Source: Lachnospiraceae bacterium
GTDB lineage: Bacteria; Bacillota; Clostridia; Lachnospirales; Bianqueaceae
DNA length: 64,000 bases
NCBI GenBank assembly: GCA_022794035.1
Contig: JAAWDX010000006.1
Span: forward strand, 1-64,000
Direction: 5' to 3'
Shown here: positions 34,133 to 42,061 of the stretch, piece by piece
Layout: each line of letters begins with the position of its first letter
Numbering within the stretch: the first letter of the stretch is position 1
Notes under the pieces: generated by a model
The model's database searches: none
The model's input: only the letters and a program-made list of their open reading frames with translations
Told to the model about the DNA's origin: nothing
Translations under genes and position numbers: made by a program

Positions 34133-35044
34133 ATGAAACTTGGTATTAGCAGTTATTCCCTGAATGCCCATCAAAAAGATGGCACAATGAACATTCTGGA
34201 CATCGTGGATTGGGCTAAAGAGCACGGCTGTGAGCATCTGGAGCTGGTTCCCTTTGATACGCCTTTCTTGTTAGAAGATGGTTCTATCAACACACCGCTT
34301 GTACAGTCGATCAAAGACCGGGCCGATTCTGTTGGACTGGAGCTGTCCTCCTTCTCTCTGAATGCTTGCGTATTGAAAGATACTGAGCAAGAGGTACGGG
34401 ATGAAATCGAACGGATCAAAAAGTACATGCAGATCTGCACAATGCTGGGCATCAAAAAAATGCGCCATGACACCTGCACTGGCCAGCATCCACAGCAGAT
34501 CAACACGCCGCAGCAATTTGAAAAGGATTTCCCCCGTTTGGTTGCTGCCATTCAGGAGCTTGCCGATTATGCAGCATCTATCGGACTCAATACCACGCTT
34601 GAAAATCATGGCCGCTATGTCAACGGCGCCGACCGGATCATTCGCCTGATCGAGGCTGCCAATCGTCCTAACCTCGGCATGACCATGGATGTCGGTAACT
34701 TCCGTTGCGTGGATGAAATCAACGATGTGTCTGTTGCTAAATGTGTTTCCTATGCTGACTGCATTCATTTAAAGGATTTCTATATCCGTCCTGCAGATCG
34801 TATGGTCACAGAGGGCGAAGCCAGCTGCTTCGGCGGTCGCTGGTTCCCCACCTGCAGCGGCAAAACTCTGCTGCGCGGCTCCATTCTCGGACAGGGTGAT
34901 CTTGACATTTGGAACATCTTAAGCATCGTCAAGCACGCCGGCTACGACCAGCATATTTCCATCGAATTTGAGGGTATGGAGGAATGCTGCGCTGCTACCG
35001 ATATGTGCCTGAAGACTGCCCGTTATATCTGGAATCATGTATAA
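34133..35044 (+). CDS. Sugar phosphate isomerase/epimerase (TIM barrel)
   Basis: A 303-residue member of the AP-endonuclease-2 like TIM-barrel family (xylose isomerase-like, IolE/IolI-like). The metal-binding and catalytic positions appear in order: LENHGR near 162-167, MTMDVGNF near 183-190, CIHLKDF near 212-218, and SIEFEGME near 281-288. It probably isomerises or epimerises a keto sugar or inositol derivative; the exact substrate cannot be told. AGGAGG precedes the ATG. It is alone on the plus strand with its own promoter, and a palindrome-rich control region suggests substrate induction. Confidence 0.8.
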   Translation: MKLGISSYSLNAHQKDGTMNILDIVDWAKEHGCEHLELVPFDTPFLLEDGSINTPLVQSIKDRADSVGLELSSFSLNACVLKDTEQEVRDEIERIKKYMQICTMLGIKKMRHDTCTGQHPQQINTPQQFEKDFPRLVAAIQELADYAASIGLNTTLENHGRYVNGADRIIRLIEAANRPNLGMTMDVGNFRCVDEINDVSVAKCVSYADCIHLKDFYIRPADRMVTEGEASCFGGRWFPTCSGKTLLRGSILGQGDLDIWNILSIVKHAGYDQHISIEFEGMEECCAATDMCLKTARYIWNHV

Positions 35045-35329
35045 TTAAACTTCCTTCAGACAATCAAATAGGGGCTGTAAAAAAGTCTCTGATAAAGAAA
35101 CGCCAGTTCCGGCAAATGCCAGTTCTGGCGTTTCTTTGTGTCTCATCAACAATTCAGTGACATAATCATTTGCATGCTCTTCCCGTTTTTCAAGCTCTCG
35201 CACGGAACAGGCATCATTTTCCATAAATGCAAAGAGTATCACTTTAAGGCGCTTTTGTTCATCACACCTTGAGTGACCTATTTTGCAGCCTTTTTCGACA
35301 AAATATCTTGATAGGCCAATGTGATCCAT
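35045..35329 (-). pseudogene. Transposase N-terminal remnant
   Basis: A 94-residue frame in the minus direction inside a decayed element. The segment LKVILFAFMENDACSVRELEK (split here at residues 28-48) resembles the N-terminal domain of IS1182-type transposases, where an LK-x-x-L-x-A-Y/F-M-x-N block is followed by S-x-R-x-I/L-E. The remainder does not match and runs over the left terminal repeat and the isomerase terminator, so the gene is truncated by internal deletion. It may be translated but is unlikely to be functional. Confidence 0.4.
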
Positions 35330-35389
35330 ACCCTCACAAAAGTATATACCGGATCAGAAATATAAATTCAGGTGACTTTTTACAACTCC
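35071..35389. mobile_element. Decayed insertion sequence with terminal inverted repeats
   Basis: The left end GGGGCTGTAAAAAAGTC (35071-35087) and the right end, read on the minus strand, GGAGTTGTAAAAAGTC (35389-35374) are imperfect inverted repeats bounding about 319 bp. Between them is the transposase remnant. This is the structure of a MITE-like, internally deleted IS. No clear target duplication was seen. Confidence 0.45.
35094..35137 (+). terminator. Terminator of the sugar isomerase gene
   Basis: A 13-bp perfect outer stem AAAGAAACGCCAG/CTGGCGTTTCTTT, with an inner GGCA/TGCC pair, 50 nt after the stop codon. It lies inside the decayed insertion sequence. Confidence 0.65.
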
Positions 35390-35695
35390 GTTTTGATGCG
35401 TGATGGGGTGTTCAGCTGTGTATAGCAAAAATTTAAAATTAGCTGAAAAAATTCAGCTGGCTCTGGCGGAGAAGGCGGATGATGGCGGAAAATTCCCCGT
35501 CATGAACAGCCTCTGAAGAGCAATATGGTGGAAGAAATTCCACCAAGCATGGCGCAAAAAATCAAAATCGCGTAAAACCTTCAGCTATATTTTTGATTTC
35601 AGCCATCATTGGTGCAAACGACCGCCAGCGGCACCAGCGATGCAAAAGGCCACCAATCGCATCATTAGCGCAAGGGAAGAATAAAATCCTCCTTT
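35390..35695. other. Intergenic stretch with small hairpins
   Basis: No supportable gene. It contains AGCTGAA/TTCAGCT around AAAA (about 35441-35458) and a perfect TGGTGGAA/TTCCACCA hairpin with loop GAAA (35526-35545). At its right edge a 13-bp stem GGGAAGAATAAAA spans the end of the S1-domain gene and may help terminate it. Confidence 0.5.
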
Positions 35696-36850
35696 TTATT
35701 CTTCCCAGTCAAGCCCGGCCAGAGCCTGCCCCAGCGAGGAGGTCACTTCTTCCTCCGCCTGCTCATAGCCGCCTTCCGCCAGTGAGATTTCCTCTCCCTG
35801 CTCTACGTCCCGCATGCTCAGCGAGATGCGCCGGTTTTCTGGATCCGTGCTGCGCACCAACACATTGACCAGATCGCCTTCCTTCAGCACCTCACGCACC
35901 GTTTGAATCCGCTTTTCGCTGATCTGTGAAATAGGCAAAAATCCCTCCAGCTCAGGCGTAAGCTGTACAAAAGCGCCGCTGGCAATCATATGCGTAACGG
36001 GCTTTTGCATCAGGACATCCCCCACCTCAAATGGCAGCTGCATCCAAGGATTTTCTCCCACTGCCTTTAGACTGAGGCTAATGCGCCCGCGTTCTGCATC
36101 GACTTCCTGCACAACGACCGTAACATCATCACCGATCTGCAGCATTTCAGAAGGATGCTTCACTCTCGTCCATGCCATATCGCTCACATGCAAAAGACCA
36201 ATCACGCCGCGCTCTAGCTCAATAAAGGCCCCATACTTTTCCAGCTTTACCACCTTGCCCTGACGCCTGTCCCCGGATTGTAAGGTGTGCAAGGCATGTG
36301 CCTTCGCCGCCTTTTCCGCCTGGCGGAGCAGCTCCCTATGCGATACCGTAAAGTCGCGCTTTTCCCGGTTGATCTCCAGAATCAGTGCCTCCAGCTCCTG
36401 CCCTGCATATTCTGCCAGATCCTCCATATAATGATCAGAGACCTGCGATGCCGGCATAAAGCCCTGCACGCTCTGGTACTGGATGCGCAGACCGCCTTTG
36501 ACTGCGGCTTTGACCTTTACGGTAATGCTCTCGCCGTTTTCACGTTTCTGCTCGAGCTCATCCCAAACGACAATTTTATCGGCTTCCTTTTTGGAAAGCA
36601 GGATCTGACTGCTGCGCGAGTCCACACGCAGCACCATCAGCATCAGCTTAGTGCCCTCCGGATACTCAGCCATCGTCTGTCCATCATATAAGAGCTGATC
36701 TTGCGTCAGAATTCCGTCCATATAGCTGCCAATATCGACAACTGCGCTGTCGCCGCTGACCTGCAGGATGGTTCCTTCAACAAGATCGCCGTTATGCACC
36801 TGCCGGAACGAAGCCTCCAGCATGGCTTCAAAATTCTCCATGGATTCCAT
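35696..36850 (-). CDS. S1 RNA-binding domain protein (RpsA/YpfD-like)
   Basis: A 384-residue protein built from four S1 OB-folds: about 18-85 (GDLVEGTILQVSGDSAVVDI), 103-172, 190-258 (GDRRQGKVVKLEKYGAFIEL), and 275-345 (GDVLMQKPVTHMIASGAFVQL). Four-domain S1 homologues in Firmicutes (YpfD) resemble ribosomal protein S1 but are not stably ribosomal; they bind mRNA. The acidic C-terminus ends DWEE. In many Clostridia this gene is fused or adjacent to ispH; here it is alone. Confidence 0.88.
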   Translation of the reverse strand: MESMENFEAMLEASFRQVHNGDLVEGTILQVSGDSAVVDIGSYMDGILTQDQLLYDGQTMAEYPEGTKLMLMVLRVDSRSSQILLSKKEADKIVVWDELEQKRENGESITVKVKAAVKGGLRIQYQSVQGFMPASQVSDHYMEDLAEYAGQELEALILEINREKRDFTVSHRELLRQAEKAAKAHALHTLQSGDRRQGKVVKLEKYGAFIELERGVIGLLHVSDMAWTRVKHPSEMLQIGDDVTVVVQEVDAERGRISLSLKAVGENPWMQLPFEVGDVLMQKPVTHMIASGAFVQLTPELEGFLPISQISEKRIQTVREVLKEGDLVNVLVRSTDPENRRISLSMRDVEQGEEISLAEGGYEQAEEEVTSSLGQALAGLDWEE

Positions 36851-36917
36851 ATCCGTCCCTCCTTATTTCTGTCCTATTGGTACTATACTAGCGCCGATTG
36901 GTTTTGACAAGCCTTTT

Positions 36918-37949
36918 TTATTCATTCCAATCCAAAATATTTTTATTCTGCGCGCGCTCTCCCTTTTGCCGGCGCTTATGGTTAGCCTTTTGAATCTTTC
37001 TAAAATTCTTATTGGCTACCCGCTGCTCCATTCGCTTCGTCCTTGCGCTCTCTTTTTTCAGATCCTGATATGCCTGCCAGCGCGCGGCCGAGAGCCATCC
37101 CTCTTCAATCGCCTGCCGCACGGCGCAGCCCGGTTCCTGCTGGTGTGTGCAGCTGCGGTAGCGGCACTGCTGCTCCAGCTCCTCCAGACTGCTAAAAAGC
37201 TCCTCCACGCTGGCCTCGCTGTCCCACAGCGTAACCGTCCGCATTCCCGGCGTATCCATGAGCGCCGCGCCATTTTCTGCCATCAGCAGCTGACGATGCG
37301 TGGTTGTATGCCGGCCTCTGTCGTCCTTTTCCCTGATCTCAGAGGTCTTCATCCGCGCCTCTCCCAGCAGTGCATTCACCAGACTCGACTTGCCCACACC
37401 CGATGAGCCCAGCAGCGCGATGCTACTTCCCTCCGTCATATAACAGCGAAGCTGCTCAAGGCCCGCTCCCGTATGACTGCTGACCACATGGACATGGATT
37501 CCCGCGCAGATCTCCGTCACCTGCTCTCGCAGCCTCTCTGCCTCCTCTGTCAGATCGCTCTTGGTCAGCACAATCACCGGCCTGGCTCCACTAGCCTGCG
37601 CCTGCGCGATGTAGCGCTCAAGGCGGCGCAGATTCATCTCCTGATTGCAAGAGGTCAAAATCCATATATAATCCATATTGGCAGCCACAGCCTGTTTACC
37701 GCTGCGCTCCGTCGCTCCGTTATACCGATAAAATACGCTTTTTCTCGGCAAAACTTTTAAAATCTGGCACATTCCTCCTTCTTCATGAATCTCTACCCAG
37801 TCTCCCACCGTAGGAAAATCCTGATCCGCATCGCGGAAAAACGCTGCCGTTTTCAGCCTTCCGCTCCTCGCTCCCTGCTCGGTCATCAGCTCCAGCCGCT
37901 GCTTATGCTGTCCAACCACTCTGGCAATCCTTGTTTCTTTTAATTCCAA
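36918..37949 (-). CDS. rsgA: Ribosome small subunit-dependent GTPase A
   Basis: Late-acting 30S assembly GTPase. The 343 residues show an N-terminal OB fold (to about 75), a circularly permuted GTPase with G4 LTKSDL, G1 GSSGVGKSSLVNALLG, G3 DTPGMR, and a C-terminal zinc knuckle with C-x-x...YRSCTHQQEPGC. The tail is very basic (KNFRKIQKANHKRRQKG), more so than usual. The start is a TTG at 37949 with AAGGAG 8 nt upstream; no ATG fits. It is preceded by a leader carrying an intrinsic terminator, described separately. Confidence 0.93.
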   Translation of the reverse strand: MELKETRIARVVGQHKQRLELMTEQGARSGRLKTAAFFRDADQDFPTVGDWVEIHEEGGMCQILKVLPRKSVFYRYNGATERSGKQAVAANMDYIWILTSCNQEMNLRRLERYIAQAQASGARPVIVLTKSDLTEEAERLREQVTEICAGIHVHVVSSHTGAGLEQLRCYMTEGSSIALLGSSGVGKSSLVNALLGEARMKTSEIREKDDRGRHTTTHRQLLMAENGAALMDTPGMRTVTLWDSEASVEELFSSLEELEQQCRYRSCTHQQEPGCAVRQAIEEGWLSAARWQAYQDLKKESARTKRMEQRVANKNFRKIQKANHKRRQKGERAQNKNILDWNE

Positions 37950-37983
37950 TGCTATACTCCTTATGTTTTGATTTCAGAGCATA

Positions 37984-38138
37984 AAAAAACACGCCTCCGC
38001 GTGTGAATTGGCCCTGTAAAAAAGTAAAAGATTTCCGTCAAATCACACACCTGCTATCTCGTTTCATCTTTCATCTCTCCCTTCTTTACAAGTTTGATTT
38101 TTCTTTTTTAGTATAGGTTTTTTCCTTTAGTTTAACAA
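37984..38138 (-). promoter_or_regulatory. rsgA promoter and probable attenuator leader
   Basis: TTGTTA (38138-38133) and TATACT (38115-38110) are 17 bp apart. The leader then holds a GGGAGAG ribosome binding site with a 9-codon frame (MKRDSRCVI) and, 40 nt before the rsgA start, a hairpin ACACGC/GCGTGT followed by seven T. A terminator between promoter and gene implies attenuation. Part of the leader (CTGTAAAAAAGT, about 38011 on plus) also resembles the nearby IS end, so a relic is the alternative. Confidence 0.45.
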
Positions 38139-38257
38139 GACATGATTTGATTATAATCAATCTTGCTTATTTGGCTTCTGCCTGTATGAAGCCCTTTCAT
38201 TTTAGCCATATTATTAGCAGTCATACCATAGCATACAATTCAAATGGAGGAAAGGAT

Positions 38258-38722
38258 ATGTCAATCAGCAAAGCAAAACCAATTTCATATGAAACGCAGG
38301 AGCTTTTAAATCATGTGTATCAGGGGTGTCAGATGGGTATAGACAGCGTACACCGCCTGATTGAAAAAAGCAGCTGTGAAAAGACCAAGAATCTTCTTTT
38401 AGACCTAGCGCATGAGCACCGGCGCATTATGGCTATCGCCGCCGAGCAGATGCGTCCCTATTTAACAGCGCCCCGCGATATCGGCCCCATGGCCAAAATG
38501 CGTACCCGCTTTGTCGCGATGCAGGTTTCACCGCGTAACCCAGAAAAGCGAATCTCCAAAACCCTTATTTTAGGTGCTCGCATGGCTCTTAAGTCTCTTA
38601 TGAATGATCTAAGGCGCTATCCTCTGGCTACCAGCAAATCCCAGCATCTGGTCGGCGAGCTGATCGCTCTGGAAAAGCGGACCCTGCGCGAAGGCCTTCG
38701 CCTTTCTAAAAACGCTGCCTAA
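38258..38722 (+). CDS. Small helical protein, possibly ferritin-like
   Basis: A 154-residue all-helical-looking protein of unknown function. Spacing of hydrophobics suggests a four-helix bundle, with an HEHRR motif near residues 57-61 and a basic second half (MRTRFVAMQV, EKRISKTLI). DUF2383/ferritin-like proteins have similar layout, but the ligand pattern is not clear enough to call. The start at 38258 is chosen for its GGAGGAAAGG ribosome binding site; an open frame extends further upstream without one. Single gene, convergent with bioY across a long hairpin. Confidence 0.6.
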   Translation: MSISKAKPISYETQELLNHVYQGCQMGIDSVHRLIEKSSCEKTKNLLLDLAHEHRRIMAIAAEQMRPYLTAPRDIGPMAKMRTRFVAMQVSPRNPEKRISKTLILGARMALKSLMNDLRRYPLATSKSQHLVGELIALEKRTLREGLRLSKNAA

Positions 38723-38728
38723 AGGCTA

Positions 38729-38763
38729 GGCGCCTTTCTCTCATTCCTGAGAGAAACGGCGCC
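38729..38763. terminator. Long hairpin between convergent genes
   Basis: GGCGCC plus TTTCTCTCA pairs with TGAGAGAAA plus GGCGCC (one bulged C), 15 bp in all, overlapping the bioY 3' end. There is no good T-run on either side, so termination may be inefficient or factor-dependent. Confidence 0.5.
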
Positions 38764-39301
38764 CTGTTACTTTTTGCAACGAGCTTATGATTAAAATAGC
38801 GACTGCAATTTTGATGAGGTCCGGAATGATAAACGGAAATACGCACCAGCCCAAGATCGTCAGCAGGCCCGTAGCTCCCATCGTTTTAGCATACACAACG
38901 GCAAACCAAAGTGTCCCAAAGGCATAGCATACCAAAATTCCCAGCACCATAGAAAGGATCAGCACCGGCAGCTTGTTTCCAAAGCAGCGCTGCATCAGCC
39001 ACATCACCAATGTTGTCCCCAAAAATCCAATAATATAGCCGCCTGTTGTCCCTGCCAAAATACTCAGTCCTCCGGTAAATCCAGAAAAGACCGGTACGCC
39101 TACGGCACCAAGAAGTATGTAGACCAGCACTGCGATCGTAGCACGTTTGCCGCCCAAAATACCGCCGGCTAAAACAACGCCCATGGTCTGCAGTGTAAAT
39201 GGAATTTCCGTAGGAATCGATATCCATGAACATACGGCAATCAGCACCGCAAAAACAGCAATATATACCATTTCATGCGTTCGTCCTAGTGTCTTCGTCA
39301 T
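38741..39301 (-). CDS. bioY: Biotin transporter BioY
   Basis: Substrate-binding S component of an ECF transporter for biotin. The 186-residue protein has about six hydrophobic segments with the BioY features FTLQTMGVVLAGGILGG (about 35-51), LLGAVGVPVFSGFTGG and GGYIIGF. The start at 39301 has AGGAG about 11 nt upstream; a longer frame to 39376 would run through the promoter. No ECF ATPase genes are nearby, so it either uses a shared module or works alone. The promoter overlaps a BirA-like operator, so biotin repression is likely. Confidence 0.92.
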   Translation of the reverse strand: MTKTLGRTHEMVYIAVFAVLIAVCSWISIPTEIPFTLQTMGVVLAGGILGGKRATIAVLVYILLGAVGVPVFSGFTGGLSILAGTTGGYIIGFLGTTLVMWLMQRCFGNKLPVLILSMVLGILVCYAFGTLWFAVVYAKTMGATGLLTILGWCVFPFIIPDLIKIAVAILIISSLQKVTGRRFSQE

Positions 39302-39347
39302 CTTTTTACTTTCTCCTGTTGTAATGTAAATCATGATTCCGAAGCCT

Positions 39348-39408
39348 ATTATAAAACAACAAAAGGAGATTGTCAACCTAATATTTATAATAGGGTGACA
39401 ATCTCCTT
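39348..39408 (-). promoter_or_regulatory. Combined alaS terminator, BirA-like operator and bioY promoter
   Basis: The inverted repeat at 39363-39408 has 16-nt arms (15 of 16 paired) around 14 nt. Its core, ATTGTCA-type arms with GG/CC flanks, matches the BirA biotin-operator layout. The same arms make a hairpin followed by TTTTGTTGTTTT that can terminate alaS transcripts, and contain the TTGACA -35 (39376-39371) of a promoter whose TATAAT lies at 39353-39348, 17 bp away. Confidence 0.7.
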
Positions 39409-39421
39409 GATGCTCTATCTT

Positions 39422-42061
39422 TTATTGAAGCTGCATGCGCGCCATCTCTTTCGCTGCCTGAATGGCCTCTTCTGCTTTGCCAGCATCCTTGCCGCCGGCC
39501 TGTGCCATGTTAGGCCGGCCACCGCCGCCGCCGCCTGCGGTTTTGGCTGCCTCTTTCACAATGTTGCCTGCGTGGGCACCCGCCTTAACCGCGGCCTCTG
39601 TGGCCATGACAACAAACTGAAGCTTATCCTTTCCACTTCCCAGAATGATCACGCATTCTCCCAGCTTATCCTTCAGGCTATCGCCCAGCTGACGCAGCGC
39701 ATTCGCATCCAGCTCCGGCTGATATGCCGCCAGCAGCGCAATATCACCGATCTTCTCTGCCTTCTGCAGGAGCTCCTCTGCCGTGCCCGTCGCCATCTTA
39801 CTTTGCAGGGCCGCCAGCTGGCGCTGCAGCTCCTTGACCTGCTCTGTCAAACCAGCCGCCGCCTCTACCAGCCGCTCCTTACTGGTCTTCAGCGCCGAAG
39901 CTGCCTGCTGCAGCTCCTCCTCCTGCTTCTCATAATAGGCTAAAGCACCCTCGCCCGTAAGCGCCTCAATTCGTCTCACGCCGGCCGCTACGCCATTCTC
40001 GGAAATGATTTTAAAGCTGCCTGCCTGCGCCGTATTCTTAAGATGCGTACCGCCGCACAGCTCCTTGCTATAGTCTCCCATCGAGACCACGCGCACCGAG
40101 CTGCCGTATTTTTCTCCGAACAGAGCCATCGCTCCGCTCTTTCGCGCTTCTTCCATCGTCATCACATCTGTCTTCACCGCAAGGCCCGCCAGAATCTGAC
40201 GATTGACCTCACGCTCAACTCTGCCCAGCTCCTGCGGCGTCATTGCCTGAAAATGCGTAAAGTCAAAGCGCAGCCGATCAGCCGTCACATAAGAGCCTGC
40301 CTGCTCTACATGCGATCCCAGCACATTGCGCAGCGCCTTCTGCAGCAGATGCGTCGCGCTATGATTTCTGGCTGTGGCCATTCTGTTTTGCTCGTCCACC
40401 ACCAGCTTAGCCTTCTGTCCGACGGTAATCATGCCCTCTAAAACCGTGCCCACATGACCGATTTTATCTCCGATGGCCTTAATGGTGCTGTCCACCTCTA
40501 CCAAACCGGTATCGGTCTGAAGGGTGCCCTGATCGCCCTCTTGTCCGCCCATCGTAGCATAGAACGGCGTTTTATCTGTAAAGATCGTCACCTGTGTTCC
40601 CGGCATCGCCGTGTACAGAATCTCCCCTTCCCCAGTCATCGCCAGAATCTCCGCCTCCACCATCCACAGACGGTCATATCCGTCAAACTCTGTCACCATC
40701 GCCGGATCCAGCTCATGATAGATCGTCTCCTGTGCGCCCATATAGTTGGTCTCGCCGCGCGCATTTCTGGCACGCTCCCGCTGCGCCTGCATCTCTTTGC
40801 TAAAACCCTCTTCATCCAGCGTCAGGCCCTGCTCCTGCAGAATCTCCTGCGTCAGATCCACCGGGAAGCCATACGTATCATACAGCTTAAACACCCGCTC
40901 CGCACTCAGCATCTTCTCGCCGGCCGCCGTGAGCTCCTCCATATAGCCCTTCAGAATTGCCAAACCGCTGTCCAGCGTCTGGTAGAACTTCTCCTCCTCA
41001 CTGGAAAGCACCTTATTAATGTACTCCTGCTTATCGCTCAGCTCCGGATAGGCATCCTTAGAATTTTCAATCACCACATCCGCAACCTCGGTCAAAAACG
41101 GTCTTTTAATCCCCAGCAGACGGCCGTGACGCGCTGCACGGCGCAGCAAACGGCGCAGCACATAGCCTCTGCCATCATTAGACGGCAGCACGCCATCCGA
41201 AGTCATGAAGGTCACCGAACGCACATGATCGGTAATCACGCGAATCGATACATCCGTCTCATGCTCTTTTCCGTATGCAACGCCCGCAATGCGGCAAACG
41301 CTGTCGCGGATCGCCTTCATCGTATCAATATCAAACATCGATTCTACATCCTGTACGGCCACAGCCAATCGCTCCAGACCCATACCGGTGTCGATATTCT
41401 TATTTTTCAGCTCCGTATATCCGCCTTCGCCGTCGCCTTCAAACTGAGTAAATACGTCGTTCCAGACCTCCATGTAGCGGTCGCAGTCACAGCCCACCGT
41501 ACAGCCCGGCTTGCCGCAGCCATACTTTTCACCGCGGTCATAATACACCTCCGAGCAGGGGCCGCAGGGGCCTGCTCCATGCTCCCAGAAATTGTCTTCT
41601 TTGCCGAAGCGGAAAATGCGCTCGGCCGGAATGCCGATCTCCTCATTCCAGATCTGAAAGGCTTCATCATCATCCAGATATACCGAAGGGTATAATCGGT
41701 CCTTATCCAGTCCCACCACCTCGGTTAAAAATTCCCAGGTCCAATGAATGGCTTCTCTTTTAAAATAATCGCCAAAGGAAAAGTTGCCCAGCATTTCAAA
41801 AAAGGTGCCGTGCCGCGCCGTCTTGCCTACATTTTCGATATCGCTTGTCCGAATACATTTCTGACAGGTCGTCACACGTCTTTTCGGCGGAATCTCCTGC
41901 CCGGTAAAATACGGCTTCAGCGGTGCCATGCCTGCGTTGATCAAAAGCAGGCTCTTGTCATTTTGCGGCACCAACGGGAAACTCTTCATCCGCAAATGCT
42001 CCTTTGATTCAAAAAAGGAAAGAAACATTTCTCTTAGCTCATTGACACTATATTTCTTCAT
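39422..42061 (-). CDS. alaS: Alanyl-tRNA synthetase
   Basis: Charges tRNA-Ala and edits Ser/Gly mischarging. The 879-residue protein has the full plan: class II catalytic core (about 1-450; motif 2 region TFFEMLGNFSFGDYFK, motif 3 NDGRGYVLRRLLRRAARHG), editing domain with zinc ligands HSATHLLQKAL (about 560-575) and CGGTHLKNT (about 655-663), coiled coil, and C-Ala domain ending in a Gly-rich GGGGGGRPNMAQAGG. A Cys-rich insert CGKPGCTVGCDCD lies near 180. The ATG at 42061 has GGAGGAG upstream and overlaps the ribF 3' end by 14 nt. Last gene of the long rimP operon. Confidence 0.97.
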   Translation of the reverse strand: MKKYSVNELREMFLSFFESKEHLRMKSFPLVPQNDKSLLLINAGMAPLKPYFTGQEIPPKRRVTTCQKCIRTSDIENVGKTARHGTFFEMLGNFSFGDYFKREAIHWTWEFLTEVVGLDKDRLYPSVYLDDDEAFQIWNEEIGIPAERIFRFGKEDNFWEHGAGPCGPCSEVYYDRGEKYGCGKPGCTVGCDCDRYMEVWNDVFTQFEGDGEGGYTELKNKNIDTGMGLERLAVAVQDVESMFDIDTMKAIRDSVCRIAGVAYGKEHETDVSIRVITDHVRSVTFMTSDGVLPSNDGRGYVLRRLLRRAARHGRLLGIKRPFLTEVADVVIENSKDAYPELSDKQEYINKVLSSEEEKFYQTLDSGLAILKGYMEELTAAGEKMLSAERVFKLYDTYGFPVDLTQEILQEQGLTLDEEGFSKEMQAQRERARNARGETNYMGAQETIYHELDPAMVTEFDGYDRLWMVEAEILAMTGEGEILYTAMPGTQVTIFTDKTPFYATMGGQEGDQGTLQTDTGLVEVDSTIKAIGDKIGHVGTVLEGMITVGQKAKLVVDEQNRMATARNHSATHLLQKALRNVLGSHVEQAGSYVTADRLRFDFTHFQAMTPQELGRVEREVNRQILAGLAVKTDVMTMEEARKSGAMALFGEKYGSSVRVVSMGDYSKELCGGTHLKNTAQAGSFKIISENGVAAGVRRIEALTGEGALAYYEKQEEELQQAASALKTSKERLVEAAAGLTEQVKELQRQLAALQSKMATGTAEELLQKAEKIGDIALLAAYQPELDANALRQLGDSLKDKLGECVIILGSGKDKLQFVVMATEAAVKAGAHAGNIVKEAAKTAGGGGGGRPNMAQAGGKDAGKAEEAIQAAKEMARMQLQ

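Noticed and set aside
40454..41695. A 413-codon frame antisense to alaS
   Set aside because: Shadow of a fully conserved gene; no promoter or ribosome binding site was found for it.
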